A stretch of 64,000 bases of DNA from JAEULH01 sp963789785 (GCA_963789785.1 CAWBNC010000031.1:109548-173547); one strand, 5' to 3'; counted from the stretch's first letter, positions 18,164-29,000 are shown. Notes: generated from the sequence alone by a model not told the origin. Translations and numbers: made by a program.

Positions 18164-19492
18164 ATGGCCGGGAAGGACAAGCAGTACGACGAGATCCTGA
18201 CGGCGCTGCGCCAGCTCTCGCGGACCGACCTGCGCGAGAGCGAGCGCGCGGCAGTGGCCCAGGAGCTCGACGACATCGACACCATGGTCACGAAGCTGGA
18301 GCATGGCGTCGTCGAAATCGCGGCCTTTGGCGAGGTCAACTCCGGCAAGAGCTCGCTCCTGAATGCCCTGCTCGGTCGTCCGGCCTTTGCCGTCGCGGCC
18401 ATCGCCGGCAAGACCCGCGAGCTGAGCCGCCAGGACTGGACACCGCGCCGCGAGACGATCAAGGGCTTCGCCGACAACCGCCTGGTCATGGTCGATACCC
18501 CCGGCATCAACGAGGTCGAAGGCGACGACCGGGCGGCCATCGCCGAGGCGACCGTCCGCTATGCCGATATCGTCCTGTTCGTCACCTACGGCGATCTCAA
18601 CGACGTGGAGTTCAGCGCCATCAAGGCGCTCCGCGCGCTGCACAAGCCGATCATCCTGGTCATCAACAAGATCGACCTGTTCAAACAGCGCGAACTGGAG
18701 CAGACAGTCGCCTCCATTCGCGCCAAGGTCGGCGGCATGATCGGCGAGGCCGACATTGTCTTCGCCGCGGGCGATCCCTCGCCGGCGCTGCGCGTCTACC
18801 ACAACCTCGACGGCAGCGAACGCGAGGAGTGGGCCGACCGGCCGGCGATCATCGAGGATCTTTCGGCGCGCATCCTCGAAATCCTGCATCGCGAGGGCAA
18901 AGCCGTCGTTGCCCTGAACGCGAACCTGTTCGCCACGGAGGTCTCCGATCGCATCGCCGCGCTCAAGGCGAGCGTGCGCGGGGAAGAGGCGGACCGGCTC
19001 ATCCGCCGCTTCATGTGGATCAAGGCTTCCGCGGTCGCGCTCAACCCGATCCCGATCGCCGACATCGCCGGCGGCATGGTCTCCGACGCGATCATGGTCC
19101 AGCAGCTCGGCTCGGTCTACGGCCAGCCATTCTCCCGCGAGAACGCCCGGGCGCTGATCACCGAGATCCTCGGCGCCTGGGGGATCATGGTCTCGCTGGA
19201 GTGGGTGACCCACCTGGCGGCGGCGGTCCTGAAGGGCGCTGCGCCCCTTGCCGGCCATGCGCTCGTCGCCATTCCGCAAGGACTGGCCGCGGCGTGGACG
19301 ACCTATATCGTCGGGCAGGCGGCGAGCGTCTATTTCCGCCAGGGCGGCTGGGGCGGGCGCGGCGCCAAGGCGATCCTGCGCGACATCCTCTCCGGCGTCG
19401 ACCGCGACAGCGTGCTCGATCCGCTGAAGGACGAACTCCTGCACCGCCTCCGCACGAAGACGACATCCTCCGCGCTGGCAAAGCGTCCGTAG
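18164..19492 (+). CDS. Era-like GTPase with C-terminal DUF697-type membrane domain
   Basis: All G motifs are present in this 442-residue protein: G1 GEVNSGKSSLLNALLG (about residue 57), a G2 threonine in GKTRE, G3 DTPGI (about 110) and G4 NKID (about 167). The C-terminal half is hydrophobic with an Ala/Gly-rich pattern (PIPIADIAGGMVSDAIMVQQ and GKTA-like segments) resembling the DUF697 domain of YcjF-type GTPases, with probable membrane insertion at about 285-400. It is coupled to the preceding GTPase gene. The role is unknown; a membrane-remodelling or division-related role is suggested only by the minCDE neighbourhood. Confidence 0.8.
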   Translation: MAGKDKQYDEILTALRQLSRTDLRESERAAVAQELDDIDTMVTKLEHGVVEIAAFGEVNSGKSSLLNALLGRPAFAVAAIAGKTRELSRQDWTPRRETIKGFADNRLVMVDTPGINEVEGDDRAAIAEATVRYADIVLFVTYGDLNDVEFSAIKALRALHKPIILVINKIDLFKQRELEQTVASIRAKVGGMIGEADIVFAAGDPSPALRVYHNLDGSEREEWADRPAIIEDLSARILEILHREGKAVVALNANLFATEVSDRIAALKASVRGEEADRLIRRFMWIKASAVALNPIPIADIAGGMVSDAIMVQQLGSVYGQPFSRENARALITEILGAWGIMVSLEWVTHLAAAVLKGAAPLAGHALVAIPQGLAAAWTTYIVGQAASVYFRQGGWGGRGAKAILRDILSGVDRDSVLDPLKDELLHRLRTKTTSSALAKRP

Positions 19493-19711
19493 CGGCAGAC
19501 AGCGGCGGCAGAGCCCTTGTCTGCCTGCAACGGCGTAGATGCGCTGCGAAGGATCCCGGCCCCGACCGGCCCCCGACCGGCCGCGCTTGCGCGCGCGGCG
19601 GCAGGGAGGGTATGACACAGGCCGGAGCACGCGGTGACGCTGCCGGTGGTGGGATCAGCCTGAACCGCCCATGGCTTCAAAATCGGCAACTGGGGAGAGG
19701 AGTGCACGCGC

Positions 19712-20992
19712 ATGAGCGGCATCATGGAGATTACGGGTCGCGAAATTCTCGACAGCCGCGGTAACCCGACCGTGGAGGTGGACGTGACCCTTGAGAGCGG
19801 CGCCCAGGGGCGCGCCGCAGTGCCGTCCGGCGCCTCGACTGGCGCGCACGAGGCGGTCGAGCTGCGCGACGGCGACAAGCAGCGCTACGCCGGCAAGGGG
19901 GTGATGAAGGCCGTCGACGCGGTCAACGGCGAGATTTTCGACGCGATTTCCGGGATGGAAGCGAGCGAACAGGTCGCCATCGACAACGCCATGATCGACC
20001 TCGACGGCTCGCCGAACAAGGGCCGGCTCGGGGCGAACGCAATCCTCGGGGTCAGCCTGGCGCTGGCCAAGGCCGCCGCGGAAGAGGCCGACCTGCCGCT
20101 CTACCGCTACATTGGCGGCACCCAGGCGCGGGTGCTGCCGGTGCCGATGATGAACATCGTCAACGGCGGCGCGCATGCCGACAATCCGATCGACATCCAG
20201 GAATTCATGATCATGCCGGTCGGCGCGGCGTCCATCGCCGAAGCCGTGCGCATGGGCGCGGAGGTGTTTCATTCCCTGAAGAAGGGCCTCAAGGACGCCG
20301 GCCACAACACCAACGTCGGCGACGAGGGCGGGTTCGCGCCGGCGCTCAACAGCGCCGACGAGGCTCTGACCTTCATCATGAAGGCGATCGAGGCAGCCGG
20401 GTACAAGCCGGGCGACGACGTCATGCTCGCCCTCGACTGCGCTTCGAGCGAGTACTTCAAGGATGGCAAGTACATGCTCGCCGGCGAGAACAAGCAGCTT
20501 GACGCCGCCGGCAATGCCCGCTACCTCGCCGACCTCGCCAGCCGCTTCCCGATCATCTCCATCGAGGACGGGATGGACGAGGACGACTGGGACGGCTGGA
20601 AGATCCTCACCGAGGAGCTCGGCGGCAAGATCCAGCTTGTCGGCGACGACCTCTTCGTCACCAACCCGAAGCGCCTCGCCGACGGCATCGACCGCGGCAT
20701 CGCCAACTCGATCCTGGTCAAGGTCAACCAGATCGGCTCGCTGACCGAGACGCTCGAGGCGGTCGAGATGGCGCACAAGGCGGCCTACACGTCGGTCATC
20801 TCGCACCGGTCGGGCGAGACCGAGGACTCGACCATCGCCGATATCGCGGTGGCGACCAATGCCGGCCAGATCAAGACCGGCTCGCTCAGCCGCTCGGACC
20901 GCATCGCCAAGTACAACCAGCTGATCCGGATCGAGGAGCAACTGGGCTCGGCGGCGCGCTTCGCCGGACGGACGATTCTTCGTCGCAGGTAG
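19712..20992 (+). CDS. eno: Enolase
   Basis: The 426-residue protein is a complete enolase (2-phosphoglycerate to phosphoenolpyruvate, glycolysis, cytoplasm). Landmarks: DSRGNPTVEVDV near the start, the mobile loop GASTGAHEA, NIVNGGAHADN, the metal ligands in LALDCASSE, ISIEDGMDEDDWDGW and GDDLFVTN, and the signature LVKVNQIGSLTET followed by SHRSGETEDS. A GGGGAGAGGAG Shine-Dalgarno ends about 10 bases before the ATG at 19712; an in-frame ATG at 19724 gives the shorter, equally family-like start MEITGREI. It is followed by a stem-loop terminator. Confidence 0.98.
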   Translation: MSGIMEITGREILDSRGNPTVEVDVTLESGAQGRAAVPSGASTGAHEAVELRDGDKQRYAGKGVMKAVDAVNGEIFDAISGMEASEQVAIDNAMIDLDGSPNKGRLGANAILGVSLALAKAAAEEADLPLYRYIGGTQARVLPVPMMNIVNGGAHADNPIDIQEFMIMPVGAASIAEAVRMGAEVFHSLKKGLKDAGHNTNVGDEGGFAPALNSADEALTFIMKAIEAAGYKPGDDVMLALDCASSEYFKDGKYMLAGENKQLDAAGNARYLADLASRFPIISIEDGMDEDDWDGWKILTEELGGKIQLVGDDLFVTNPKRLADGIDRGIANSILVKVNQIGSLTETLEAVEMAHKAAYTSVISHRSGETEDSTIADIAVATNAGQIKTGSLSRSDRIAKYNQLIRIEEQLGSAARFAGRTILRRR

Positions 20993-21025
20993 CCTGCGGC
21001 CGGATCGGCCGGATTGGAAGGACCG

Positions 21026-21057
21026 GGGAGCGGCATCGGCCCGCTCCCTTCCTCTTC
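21026..21057 (+). terminator. Probable Rho-independent terminator after eno
   Basis: GGGAGCGG (21026-21033) and CCGCTCCC (21041-21048) form a perfect 8-bp stem with a 7-base loop, followed by a pyrimidine-rich run TTCCTCTTC. It lies 34 bases after the eno stop and before ftsB. Confidence 0.65.
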
Positions 21058-21144
21058 GATGCGCAAGGCACGCCGCGGCACATGGCGCCGGCGGCAAAAT
21101 TTCCGTTTTGCGCGACGGGGGCGGTCGACGATACTCAAGGGAGG

Positions 21145-21585
21145 ATGAACGAATTCGATATCCCGGACGGGCCGTCGCGTCTGCTGCCGCGAAGCGCCGA
21201 GCTGCGCAAACGGGTGCCCCAGGCCGTCATCGTCCTCGTCGGCGTCTGCGTCATCGGCTACTTCGTCTATCACGTCATTCATGGTGACCGGGGTCTGATC
21301 GCGTGGCGGGTGCTCGATCAGGACGTCGCCGATGCACGGGCCGATCTTGCCACGGCTCGCGATGAACGGATCGCGCTCGAACGCCGCGTCCGGCTGCTAC
21401 GCCTGGAAAGCCTCGATCTCGACATGCTTGACGAGTGGTCGCGGCGGATCCTGAACTACGGCGCGGCTGACGAAGCCGTCATCTTCACCAAGGACGAGGA
21501 CGCCGCCCTGCTGCGCGGCGAGCCGAGGGCCGGTCGAGGCGGGTCCGAGGAACAGGGCCAGCGCGTCCCCGGCGAAAATCGCTGA
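21145..21585 (+). CDS. ftsB: FtsB/DivIC-family septum formation initiator
   Basis: This 146-residue bitopic protein has a single membrane helix (AVIVLVGVCVIGYFVYHVI, about residues 28-46) followed by GDRGLIAW and a periplasmic coiled coil. This is the typical architecture of FtsB, which links FtsL and FtsQ in the divisome. In Alphaproteobacteria the gene usually sits between eno and pdhA, as here. The start is uncertain: a very strong AAGGGAGG abuts the ATG at 21145, and an in-frame ATG at 21082 adds 21 residues. The Arg/Gly-rich tail after about residue 128 is not conserved. Confidence 0.85.
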   Translation: MNEFDIPDGPSRLLPRSAELRKRVPQAVIVLVGVCVIGYFVYHVIHGDRGLIAWRVLDQDVADARADLATARDERIALERRVRLLRLESLDLDMLDEWSRRILNYGAADEAVIFTKDEDAALLRGEPRAGRGGSEEQGQRVPGENR

Positions 21586-21755
21586 GCCGAAGACGAACAC
21601 GTCGAACAACGGGGCGAACAACACCATCGCGGCGTGCTTCGCCGCTTGTCTTTCAGAGCCCCTCGCAATAGGATCCCGGCCGCCGTCCCGCCGCTGATCC
21701 GTCCAGCACGAGACCGATACCAAGCCGATTTGCGTCGACCGCAGGGAGGGTCGCC

Positions 21756-22790
21756 ATGCCCAACGAGACCAGGACCGAGCCCGGCAGCAAGGGCTCCGGC
21801 AAAGGCCGCGCCTCTCGCCGCGAGGCCCCGAGCGGCGAGCAGCTCCTGCACGACTACCGGCAGATGCTGCTCATCCGCCGGTTCGAGGAGAAGGCCGGAC
21901 AGCTCTACGGCATGGGTCTGATCGCCGGGTTCTGCCATCTCTACATCGGCCAGGAAGCGGTCGTCATCGGCATGCAATCGGCCGCGCGCGAGGGCGACTC
22001 GATCATCACCACCTACCGCGATCATGGCCACATGCTTGCCACCGGCATGGAGGCCAGGGGCGTCATGGCCGAATTGACCGGCCGGATCGGCGGCTATTCC
22101 AAGGGCAAGGGCGGCTCGATGCACATGTTCAGCCGCGAGAAGGGCTTCTACGGCGGCCACGGCATCGTCGGCGCCTCCGTCCCCCTCGGCACCGGCCTCG
22201 CGTTCGCCCACAAGTACCGCGAGGACGGCGGCATCTGTTTCTGCTACTTCGGCGACGGCGCGGCAAACCAGGGCCAGGTCTACGAGTTCTTCAACATGGC
22301 CTCGCTGTGGAAGCTGCCGATCATCTACATCATCGAGAACAACAAGTACGGCATGGGAACCTCGGTCGAGCGCGCCTCGGCCACCGTCGATCTCTACCGC
22401 CGCGGCGAGAGCTTCGGCATCCCCGGGGTACAGGTCAACGGGATGGACGTTCTCGAGGTCCGCGCGGCCGGCGCCGAGGTGGCCGAGTACGTCCGCGGCG
22501 GCAAGGGGCCCTACGTGATGGAGATGAATACCTATCGCTACCGCGGTCACTCCATGTCCGACCCGGCCAAGTACCGGACCAAGGAAGAGGTCGCGAAGAT
22601 GCGCAAGGAAAGCGACCCGCTCGACACCCTGCGCAGCTACATGCTCGAACGTCAGCTTGTCGACGAGGCGCGGCTGAAGGATATCGACCGCGACGTCCGG
22701 GCAGTGGTCAACGAGGCGGCCGATTTCGCGCAGACCAGCCCCGAGCCCGACCCTAGCGAGCTTCACACCGACATTCTGATCGACGCCTGA
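21756..22790 (+). CDS. pdhA: Pyruvate dehydrogenase E1 component, alpha subunit
   Basis: The 344-residue subunit of the heterotetrameric E1 decarboxylates pyruvate with thiamine diphosphate. The TPP-binding block runs from GDGAANQGQVYE to ENNKYGMGT. The phosphorylation-loop region YRYRGHSMSDPAKYR is also present. The Lys/Arg-rich N-terminal 25 residues are an extension common in Alphaproteobacteria. A Shine-Dalgarno (GGGAGGG) precedes the ATG. It heads the run pdhA-pdhB-pdhC-lpd, with gaps of 31, 18 and 18 bases between the genes. Confidence 0.97.
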   Translation: MPNETRTEPGSKGSGKGRASRREAPSGEQLLHDYRQMLLIRRFEEKAGQLYGMGLIAGFCHLYIGQEAVVIGMQSAAREGDSIITTYRDHGHMLATGMEARGVMAELTGRIGGYSKGKGGSMHMFSREKGFYGGHGIVGASVPLGTGLAFAHKYREDGGICFCYFGDGAANQGQVYEFFNMASLWKLPIIYIIENNKYGMGTSVERASATVDLYRRGESFGIPGVQVNGMDVLEVRAAGAEVAEYVRGGKGPYVMEMNTYRYRGHSMSDPAKYRTKEEVAKMRKESDPLDTLRSYMLERQLVDEARLKDIDRDVRAVVNEAADFAQTSPEPDPSELHTDILIDA

Positions 22791-22821
22791 GCGTCCTGAG
22801 ACCTTCGTTCGGGAGACCGCG

Positions 22822-24195
22822 ATGCCCATTCAGGTTCTGATGCCGGCGCTGTCGCCAACCATGGTCGACGGCAAGCTGGCTAGGTGGATCAAGCACGAAG
22901 GCGACGCGATCGCCTCGGGCGACGTGCTGGCCGAGATCGAGACCGACAAGGCGACGATGGAGGTCGAATCCGTCGATGAGGGTGTGCTCGGCAAGATCCT
23001 TGTCGTCGAAGGCACCGAGGGCGTCGCCGTCAACACCCCGATCGCGGTGATCCTTTCGGAGGGCGAGGATGCGGCGGCGCTGAAGGACGCGGCCGACATC
23101 CCGGCTCCGATCAACATGGAGCCGTCGACGATGCCGGCCAGCACGCCGGCGCCTTCGCCGGCTCAGCCGTTGCCGGCTTCGGATGTGCCGGCGGAGCCGC
23201 ACTACACCGGCCCGACCGCGCAGATGACGGTGCGCGAGGCCTTGCGCGACACCATGGCCGAGGAGATGCGCCGCGACCCGGAGGTCTTCCTCATGGGCGA
23301 GGAGGTTGCCTCCTACCAGGGCGCCTACAAGATCAGTCAGGGCCTGCTCGACGAATTCGGGCCGAAGCGGGTTATCGACACCCCGATCACCGAGATGGGC
23401 TTCGCCGGACTTGGCGTCGGCGCCGCGTTCGGCGGACTGAAGCCGATCGTCGAATTCATGACCTTCAACTTCTCGATGCAGGCGATAGACCAGATCATCA
23501 ACTCGGCGGCCAAGACCCTGTACATGGCCGGCGGCCAGCTCGGCACGCCCATCGTCTTTCGCGGCCCCAACGGCGCGGCGGCGCGGGTCGCGGCTCAGCA
23601 TTCGCAATGCTTCGCCTCCTGGTACGCGCACTGTCCCGGTTTGAAGGTGGTTGCGCCGTACTCGGGCGCCGACGCCAAAGGGCTGTTGCGCGCCGCCATC
23701 CGCGACCCGAACCCGGTCGTGTTCCTGGAGAACGAAATCCTCTACGGCCAGACCTTCGATGTGCCGACCGACCCCGAGTTCATGCTCGCGCTCGACCGGG
23801 CGAAGGTCGAGCGGCCGGGCTCGGACGTGACCATCGTCGCCTTCTCGCGCATGGTCGGTGTCGCCCTGGAAGCGGCGGCGGCGCTCGCCGAAGCCGGCAT
23901 TGACGCCGAGGTGATCAATCTTCGCTCGCTGCGGCCGATCGACGTCGGCACCATCGCGGCGTCGATCAGGAAGACCAACCGGCTGGTCAGCGTCGAGGAG
24001 GGATGGCCGGCGGCCGGCATCGGCGCGGAGATCGCGGCGCTGATGATGGAGCACGCCTTCGATTATCTGGACGCACCGGTCGTGCGCGTCACCGGCGCCG
24101 ACGTTCCCATGCCCTACGCCGCCAACCTCGAGCGACTGACCCTGCCGCAGCCGCAGGCCGTTATCGAGGCGGCGCGTTCCGTCTGCTATCGCTGA
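22822..24195 (+). CDS. pdhB: Pyruvate dehydrogenase E1 beta subunit with N-terminal lipoyl domain
   Basis: At 457 residues this is longer than plain E1 beta (about 330), because residues 1-80 form a lipoyl domain with the lipoylated lysine in ETDKATMEVE. A Pro/Ala-rich hinge (about 95-130) and the transketolase-like E1 beta (from MTVREALRDTMAEEM to the end) follow. Lipoyl-bearing E1 beta is an alphaproteobacterial trait. It pairs with PdhA and transfers acetyl groups to the E2 lipoyl arms. Its lipoyl domain is very similar to that of the next gene, pointing to domain duplication. Confidence 0.97.
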   Translation: MPIQVLMPALSPTMVDGKLARWIKHEGDAIASGDVLAEIETDKATMEVESVDEGVLGKILVVEGTEGVAVNTPIAVILSEGEDAAALKDAADIPAPINMEPSTMPASTPAPSPAQPLPASDVPAEPHYTGPTAQMTVREALRDTMAEEMRRDPEVFLMGEEVASYQGAYKISQGLLDEFGPKRVIDTPITEMGFAGLGVGAAFGGLKPIVEFMTFNFSMQAIDQIINSAAKTLYMAGGQLGTPIVFRGPNGAAARVAAQHSQCFASWYAHCPGLKVVAPYSGADAKGLLRAAIRDPNPVVFLENEILYGQTFDVPTDPEFMLALDRAKVERPGSDVTIVAFSRMVGVALEAAAALAEAGIDAEVINLRSLRPIDVGTIAASIRKTNRLVSVEEGWPAAGIGAEIAALMMEHAFDYLDAPVVRVTGADVPMPYAANLERLTLPQPQAVIEAARSVCYR

Positions 24196-24213
24196 AGGCG
24201 GGGGAGCGGAATC

Positions 24214-25551
24214 ATGACCATTCAGGTGCTCATGCCGGCGCTGTCGCCGACGATGACCGACGGCAAGCTGGCCAAATGGCTGAAGCGCGAAGGCGACGCG
24301 GTGGCCTCCGGCGACGTCATCGCCGAGATCGAGACCGACAAGGCGACGATGGAGGTGGAAGCGGTTGACGAGGGCGTAATCGGCCGGATCCTGGTGGCCG
24401 AAGGCAGCGAAGGGGTGCCGGTGAACGCGCCGATCGCGCTGCTGCTCGAAGAGGGCGAGGACGCCGCTGCGCTCGAGGCCGCCGGCGCGGCCGCCGGCCG
24501 CTCGGCGTCCAGCGAAGCGATGCCGGCGGGTCCGCCGGTACCGGCGGCCGGCACGGCGGCAACGGCGGCAACGCCGGCCCCCGCGCCGGCGGCTGCGCCG
24601 CAGCCTTCACCTGCCGGCGGGGCGAAAGACGGCCGGCGTGTCTTCGCCAGCCCGCTCGCGCGTCGGCTCGCCGCCAATGACGACCTCGATCTCGCCCAGC
24701 TGTCCGGAAGCGGGCCGCACGGCCGGATCGTCAAGCGCGATGTCGAAGCCGCTCTCGCCGAAGCCAGGGCCAAGCCGCGGGCCGCCCCCGCCGCTCAGCC
24801 GTCTGCCGCTCCGGCCACCGGCACGGCGACGGCGCCCGCTCCGGGTGCGGTCGCGGCGGCGTACGACGACGTGCCGCACAGCACCATGCGCAAGGTCATC
24901 GCCCGGCGGCTGAGCGAATCCAAGCGCGACATCCCGCACTATTACCTCACCATCGACTGCAATCTCGAGGCGGTGCTCGACCTGCGCGGCCGGCTCAACG
25001 CGCGCTCGCCGGAAGGCGCCGGAGCGTTCAAGCTTTCGCTCAACGATTTCATCATCCGGGCTGTCGCGCTCGCGCTTCGCGCCTATCCGGAAGCCAACTC
25101 GGCATGGACCGACGAGGCCATGCGCCTGTACCGCACGGTCGACATCGCCGTCGCGGTGGCGACGCCGAACGGCTTGATCACCCCGGTGGTCCGCAATGCC
25201 GACACGAAGGGCCTGGCCGCCATCGCCGCCGAGGTCCGCGACTTCGCCGGCCGCGCCCGCGCCGGCAAGCTCAAGCCGGAGGACTACCAGGGCGGCACCT
25301 TTACCGTCTCCAACCTCGGCATGTACGGCATTCGCGAGTTCTCGGCGATCATCAACCCACCGCAGTCGTGCCTGCTCGCCATCGGCGCGGCGGAGAAGCG
25401 GCCGATCGTCAAGGACGGTGCGCTGGCCGTGGCGACCATGGCGACCTGCACCCTGTCGGCCGATCATCGCAGCGTCGACGGCGCCAAGGGCGCGGAGTTT
25501 CTGGCGGTCTTCAGGCGGTTCCTTGAAGATCCGCTGACGATGATGCTGTAG
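24214..25551 (+). CDS. pdhC: Dihydrolipoamide acetyltransferase (E2) of pyruvate dehydrogenase
   Basis: The 445-residue E2 has one N-terminal lipoyl domain (lysine in ETDKATMEVE, about residue 43), an Ala/Pro linker, a peripheral subunit-binding domain (ASPLARRLAANDDLDLAQL, about 145-180), a second linker, and the catalytic core from about 225. The core ends with the active-site motif LSADHRSVDGAKGAEF. It transfers acetyl from lipoamide to CoA and forms the core of the complex. It starts 18 bases after pdhB. Confidence 0.97.
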   Translation: MTIQVLMPALSPTMTDGKLAKWLKREGDAVASGDVIAEIETDKATMEVEAVDEGVIGRILVAEGSEGVPVNAPIALLLEEGEDAAALEAAGAAAGRSASSEAMPAGPPVPAAGTAATAATPAPAPAAAPQPSPAGGAKDGRRVFASPLARRLAANDDLDLAQLSGSGPHGRIVKRDVEAALAEARAKPRAAPAAQPSAAPATGTATAPAPGAVAAAYDDVPHSTMRKVIARRLSESKRDIPHYYLTIDCNLEAVLDLRGRLNARSPEGAGAFKLSLNDFIIRAVALALRAYPEANSAWTDEAMRLYRTVDIAVAVATPNGLITPVVRNADTKGLAAIAAEVRDFAGRARAGKLKPEDYQGGTFTVSNLGMYGIREFSAIINPPQSCLLAIGAAEKRPIVKDGALAVATMATCTLSADHRSVDGAKGAEFLAVFRRFLEDPLTMML

Positions 25552-25569
25552 CCGGAGGGCAGGCAGGGT

Positions 25570-26970
<1,401 letters not shown>

Positions 26971-27061
26971 GCCCGGCCCGGCGGCCGCCCGGCCCGCGGC
27001 ACCGGCCGTCTCGCCGGCGCCGGGCGTTGATCTTGTCAAGGCGGACGGCCATATCCCCTCC

Positions 27062-28003
27062 ATGCCGACCGCCGCGCCGCCGCGTCATCCCGAGAAGGTC
27101 CACAAGCCGGTCAACCCGTCGCCGCGCAAGCCGGCATGGATCCGGGTCCGGGCGCCGTCATCGGACGCCCATGCCGAGACCCGGGCGCTGATGCGCGGGC
27201 GCAACCTGCACACTGTTTGTGAGGAAGCCGCCTGCCCGAACATCGGTGAGTGCTGGGCGCGCAAGCATGCGACGGTGATGATCCTGGGCGCGATCTGCAC
27301 CCGCGCCTGCGCGTTCTGCAACGTCGCAACGGGAAAGCCCGGGCCGGTCGACCCGTTCGAGCCGGAGAACGTGGCGATGACGGCGGCGACCATGGGCCTG
27401 AAGCACATGGTCATCACCTCGGTCGATCGCGACGATCTGGACGACGGCGGCGCCGATCAGTTCGTTCGCTGCATCACCCTGATCCGGGACAAGGCGGCAG
27501 GGACGACCATCGAGGTGCTGACCCCCGACTTCCGCCACAAGGACGGCGCACTCGAGGCGGTGGTCGTGGCCGGACCCGATGTGTTCAACCACAATCTTGA
27601 GACCGTGCCGCGGCTTTACCCGACGATCCGGCCCGGCGCGCGGTATTTCCACTCACTGCGCCTGCTCGATCGCGCCAAGGATCTGGCGCCGTCGATCTTC
27701 ACCAAATCCGGGATCATGGTCGGGCTCGGTGAGGAGCGTGGGGAGGTTCTTCAGGTGATGGACGACCTGCGCTCGGCGCGCGTCGACTTTCTCACCATCG
27801 GCCAGTATCTCCAGCCGACGCCGCACCACGCCGGCGTCGCCCGCTTCGTCACCCCCGATGAGTTTGCCGAATACAAGCGCATCGCCGAGGCGAAGGGGTT
27901 CCTCATGGTCGCTTCATCGCCGTTGACCCGGTCGTCGTACCACGCGGACCGGGACTTCGCGACGATGCAGGCCGCGCGGCTGGCCGCTCCGGCCGGTTCC
28001 TGA
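27062..28003 (+). CDS. lipA: Lipoyl synthase
   Basis: This radical-SAM enzyme inserts two sulphurs into octanoyl-lysine, making the lipoyl groups needed by the PDH genes upstream. The auxiliary cluster cysteines are in CEEAACPNIGEC, the radical-SAM CxxxCxxC in CTRACAFC, and the C-terminal RSSYH motif is in LTRSSYHAD. From the ATG at 27062 it has 313 residues and starts like other alphaproteobacterial LipA proteins (RHPEKVHKPVNP). In-frame ATGs at 26942 and 26927 would add about 40-45 low-complexity residues; the 26942 start has a better Shine-Dalgarno, so the start is not certain. Confidence 0.93.
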   Translation: MPTAAPPRHPEKVHKPVNPSPRKPAWIRVRAPSSDAHAETRALMRGRNLHTVCEEAACPNIGECWARKHATVMILGAICTRACAFCNVATGKPGPVDPFEPENVAMTAATMGLKHMVITSVDRDDLDDGGADQFVRCITLIRDKAAGTTIEVLTPDFRHKDGALEAVVVAGPDVFNHNLETVPRLYPTIRPGARYFHSLRLLDRAKDLAPSIFTKSGIMVGLGEERGEVLQVMDDLRSARVDFLTIGQYLQPTPHHAGVARFVTPDEFAEYKRIAEAKGFLMVASSPLTRSSYHADRDFATMQAARLAAPAGS

Positions 28004-28029
28004 GCAGGAGCGGGGAACGCCCGGCAGCC

Positions 28030-28515
28030 ATGCCAACGCACGCCGAAAAGCGCATGCTCCCCTACAGCCGGGAGCAGATGTTCGACCTTGTCGCCGATGT
28101 CGAACGTTACCCGGAATTCCTGCCCTGGTGCGTCGCCTGCCGCATTCGCCAGCCGGCCTCTCCTGACGCCTTCGTCGCCGATCTCATCATCGGCTTCAAG
28201 TTCGTCCGCGAACGGTTCACCTCCCAGGTGACACTGCAGCGCCCGGATCGTGTTGACGTGGATTACAAGGAAGGCCCGTTCAGGCGGCTCACCAACCACT
28301 GGTTCTTCGAGGCCGATGGCGACGACCGGTGCATCATCGACTTCTACATCGATTTCGAATTCCGCTCGAAAACGCTACAGAGGCTGATCGGCCGGCTGTT
28401 CAACGAGGCGGTCCAGCGCATGGTCAACGCCTTCGAGCGGCGGGCGCGAGTACTCTACGGGCCGCAGTCGCGTCCCTCCGAGGTCCTGTCCGAGTCTTCA
28501 TCGGACCCGGTCTGA
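28030..28515 (+). CDS. RatA/COQ10-family START-domain protein
   Basis: The 161-residue single-domain protein starts with the family pattern RMLPYSREQMFDLVADVERYPEFLPWC and contains VDYKEGPFRRLTNHWFF. COQ10-type homologues bind ubiquinone and help respiration; the E. coli homologue RatA was described as a ribosome-association toxin. Next to lipA, a coenzyme-Q role is the likelier one. The last 61 bases overlap the end of the convergent cinA gene. Confidence 0.88.
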   Translation: MPTHAEKRMLPYSREQMFDLVADVERYPEFLPWCVACRIRQPASPDAFVADLIIGFKFVRERFTSQVTLQRPDRVDVDYKEGPFRRLTNHWFFEADGDDRCIIDFYIDFEFRSKTLQRLIGRLFNEAVQRMVNAFERRARVLYGPQSRPSEVLSESSSDPV

Positions 28516-29000
28516 CCGACGCATTCCAGCAATAGCGCGAGCGCCGCTTCGACCGAGGCGAGGCGGATCGTGGTCCGGTCGCCGCCGAACACATGCCGGC
28601 CGTGGCGGGTCGGCCCGCCGCGACAGGCGGTCGCCATGTGCACCAGCCCAACCGGTCGCGTCGGCGAACCGCCACCGGGTCCGGCAATGCCCGTAACGGC
28701 GACAGAAAAACGGGCGTCTGCGCGGCTCAATGCGCCCTCGGCCATGGCGCGGGCGACCTCTTCACAGACGGCGCCGCGAGACCTGAGGAGGTCGCCGGAA
28801 ACCCCCAGCAGCTCGTGCTTCGCCCGGTTGCCGTAGGTGACGAAGGCGCGGTCGAGCACATCCGAGGCTCCCGGCACCTCGGTCAGGCAGGCGGCGATCA
28901 GCCCGCCGGTGCAGGACTCCGCCACCGTCAACTGGCACCGCGCCGACTGGCAGCGACGGACCACCTCGCCGGCAAGGTCGATCAGCCGGGGTTCGAACAC
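28455..29000 (-). CDS. CinA-family nicotinamide-nucleotide amidohydrolase (PncC)
   Basis: The 181-residue protein is a stand-alone CinA C-terminal domain, with the family motifs VAESCTGGLIAACLTEVPG and VAVTGIAGPGGG. Members deamidate nicotinamide mononucleotide to nicotinic acid mononucleotide in the pyridine nucleotide cycle. The Asp/Ser/Arg-rich tail after about residue 165 is read opposite the ratA gene and is probably not conserved. The convergent overlap with ratA is 61 bases. Confidence 0.9.
   Translation of the reverse strand: MFEPRLIDLAGEVVRRCQSARCQLTVAESCTGGLIAACLTEVPGASDVLDRAFVTYGNRAKHELLGVSGDLLRSRGAVCEEVARAMAEGALSRADARFSVAVTGIAGPGGGSPTRPVGLVHMATACRGGPTRHGRHVFGGDRTTIRLASVEAALALLLECVGQTGSDEDSDRTSEGRDCGP

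Noticed and set aside
28455..28515. 61-bp overlap of ratA and cinA considered as a misplaced stop
   Set aside because: Both frames are clean up to the overlap and the extra tails are simply non-conserved ends; convergent overlaps of this size occur.
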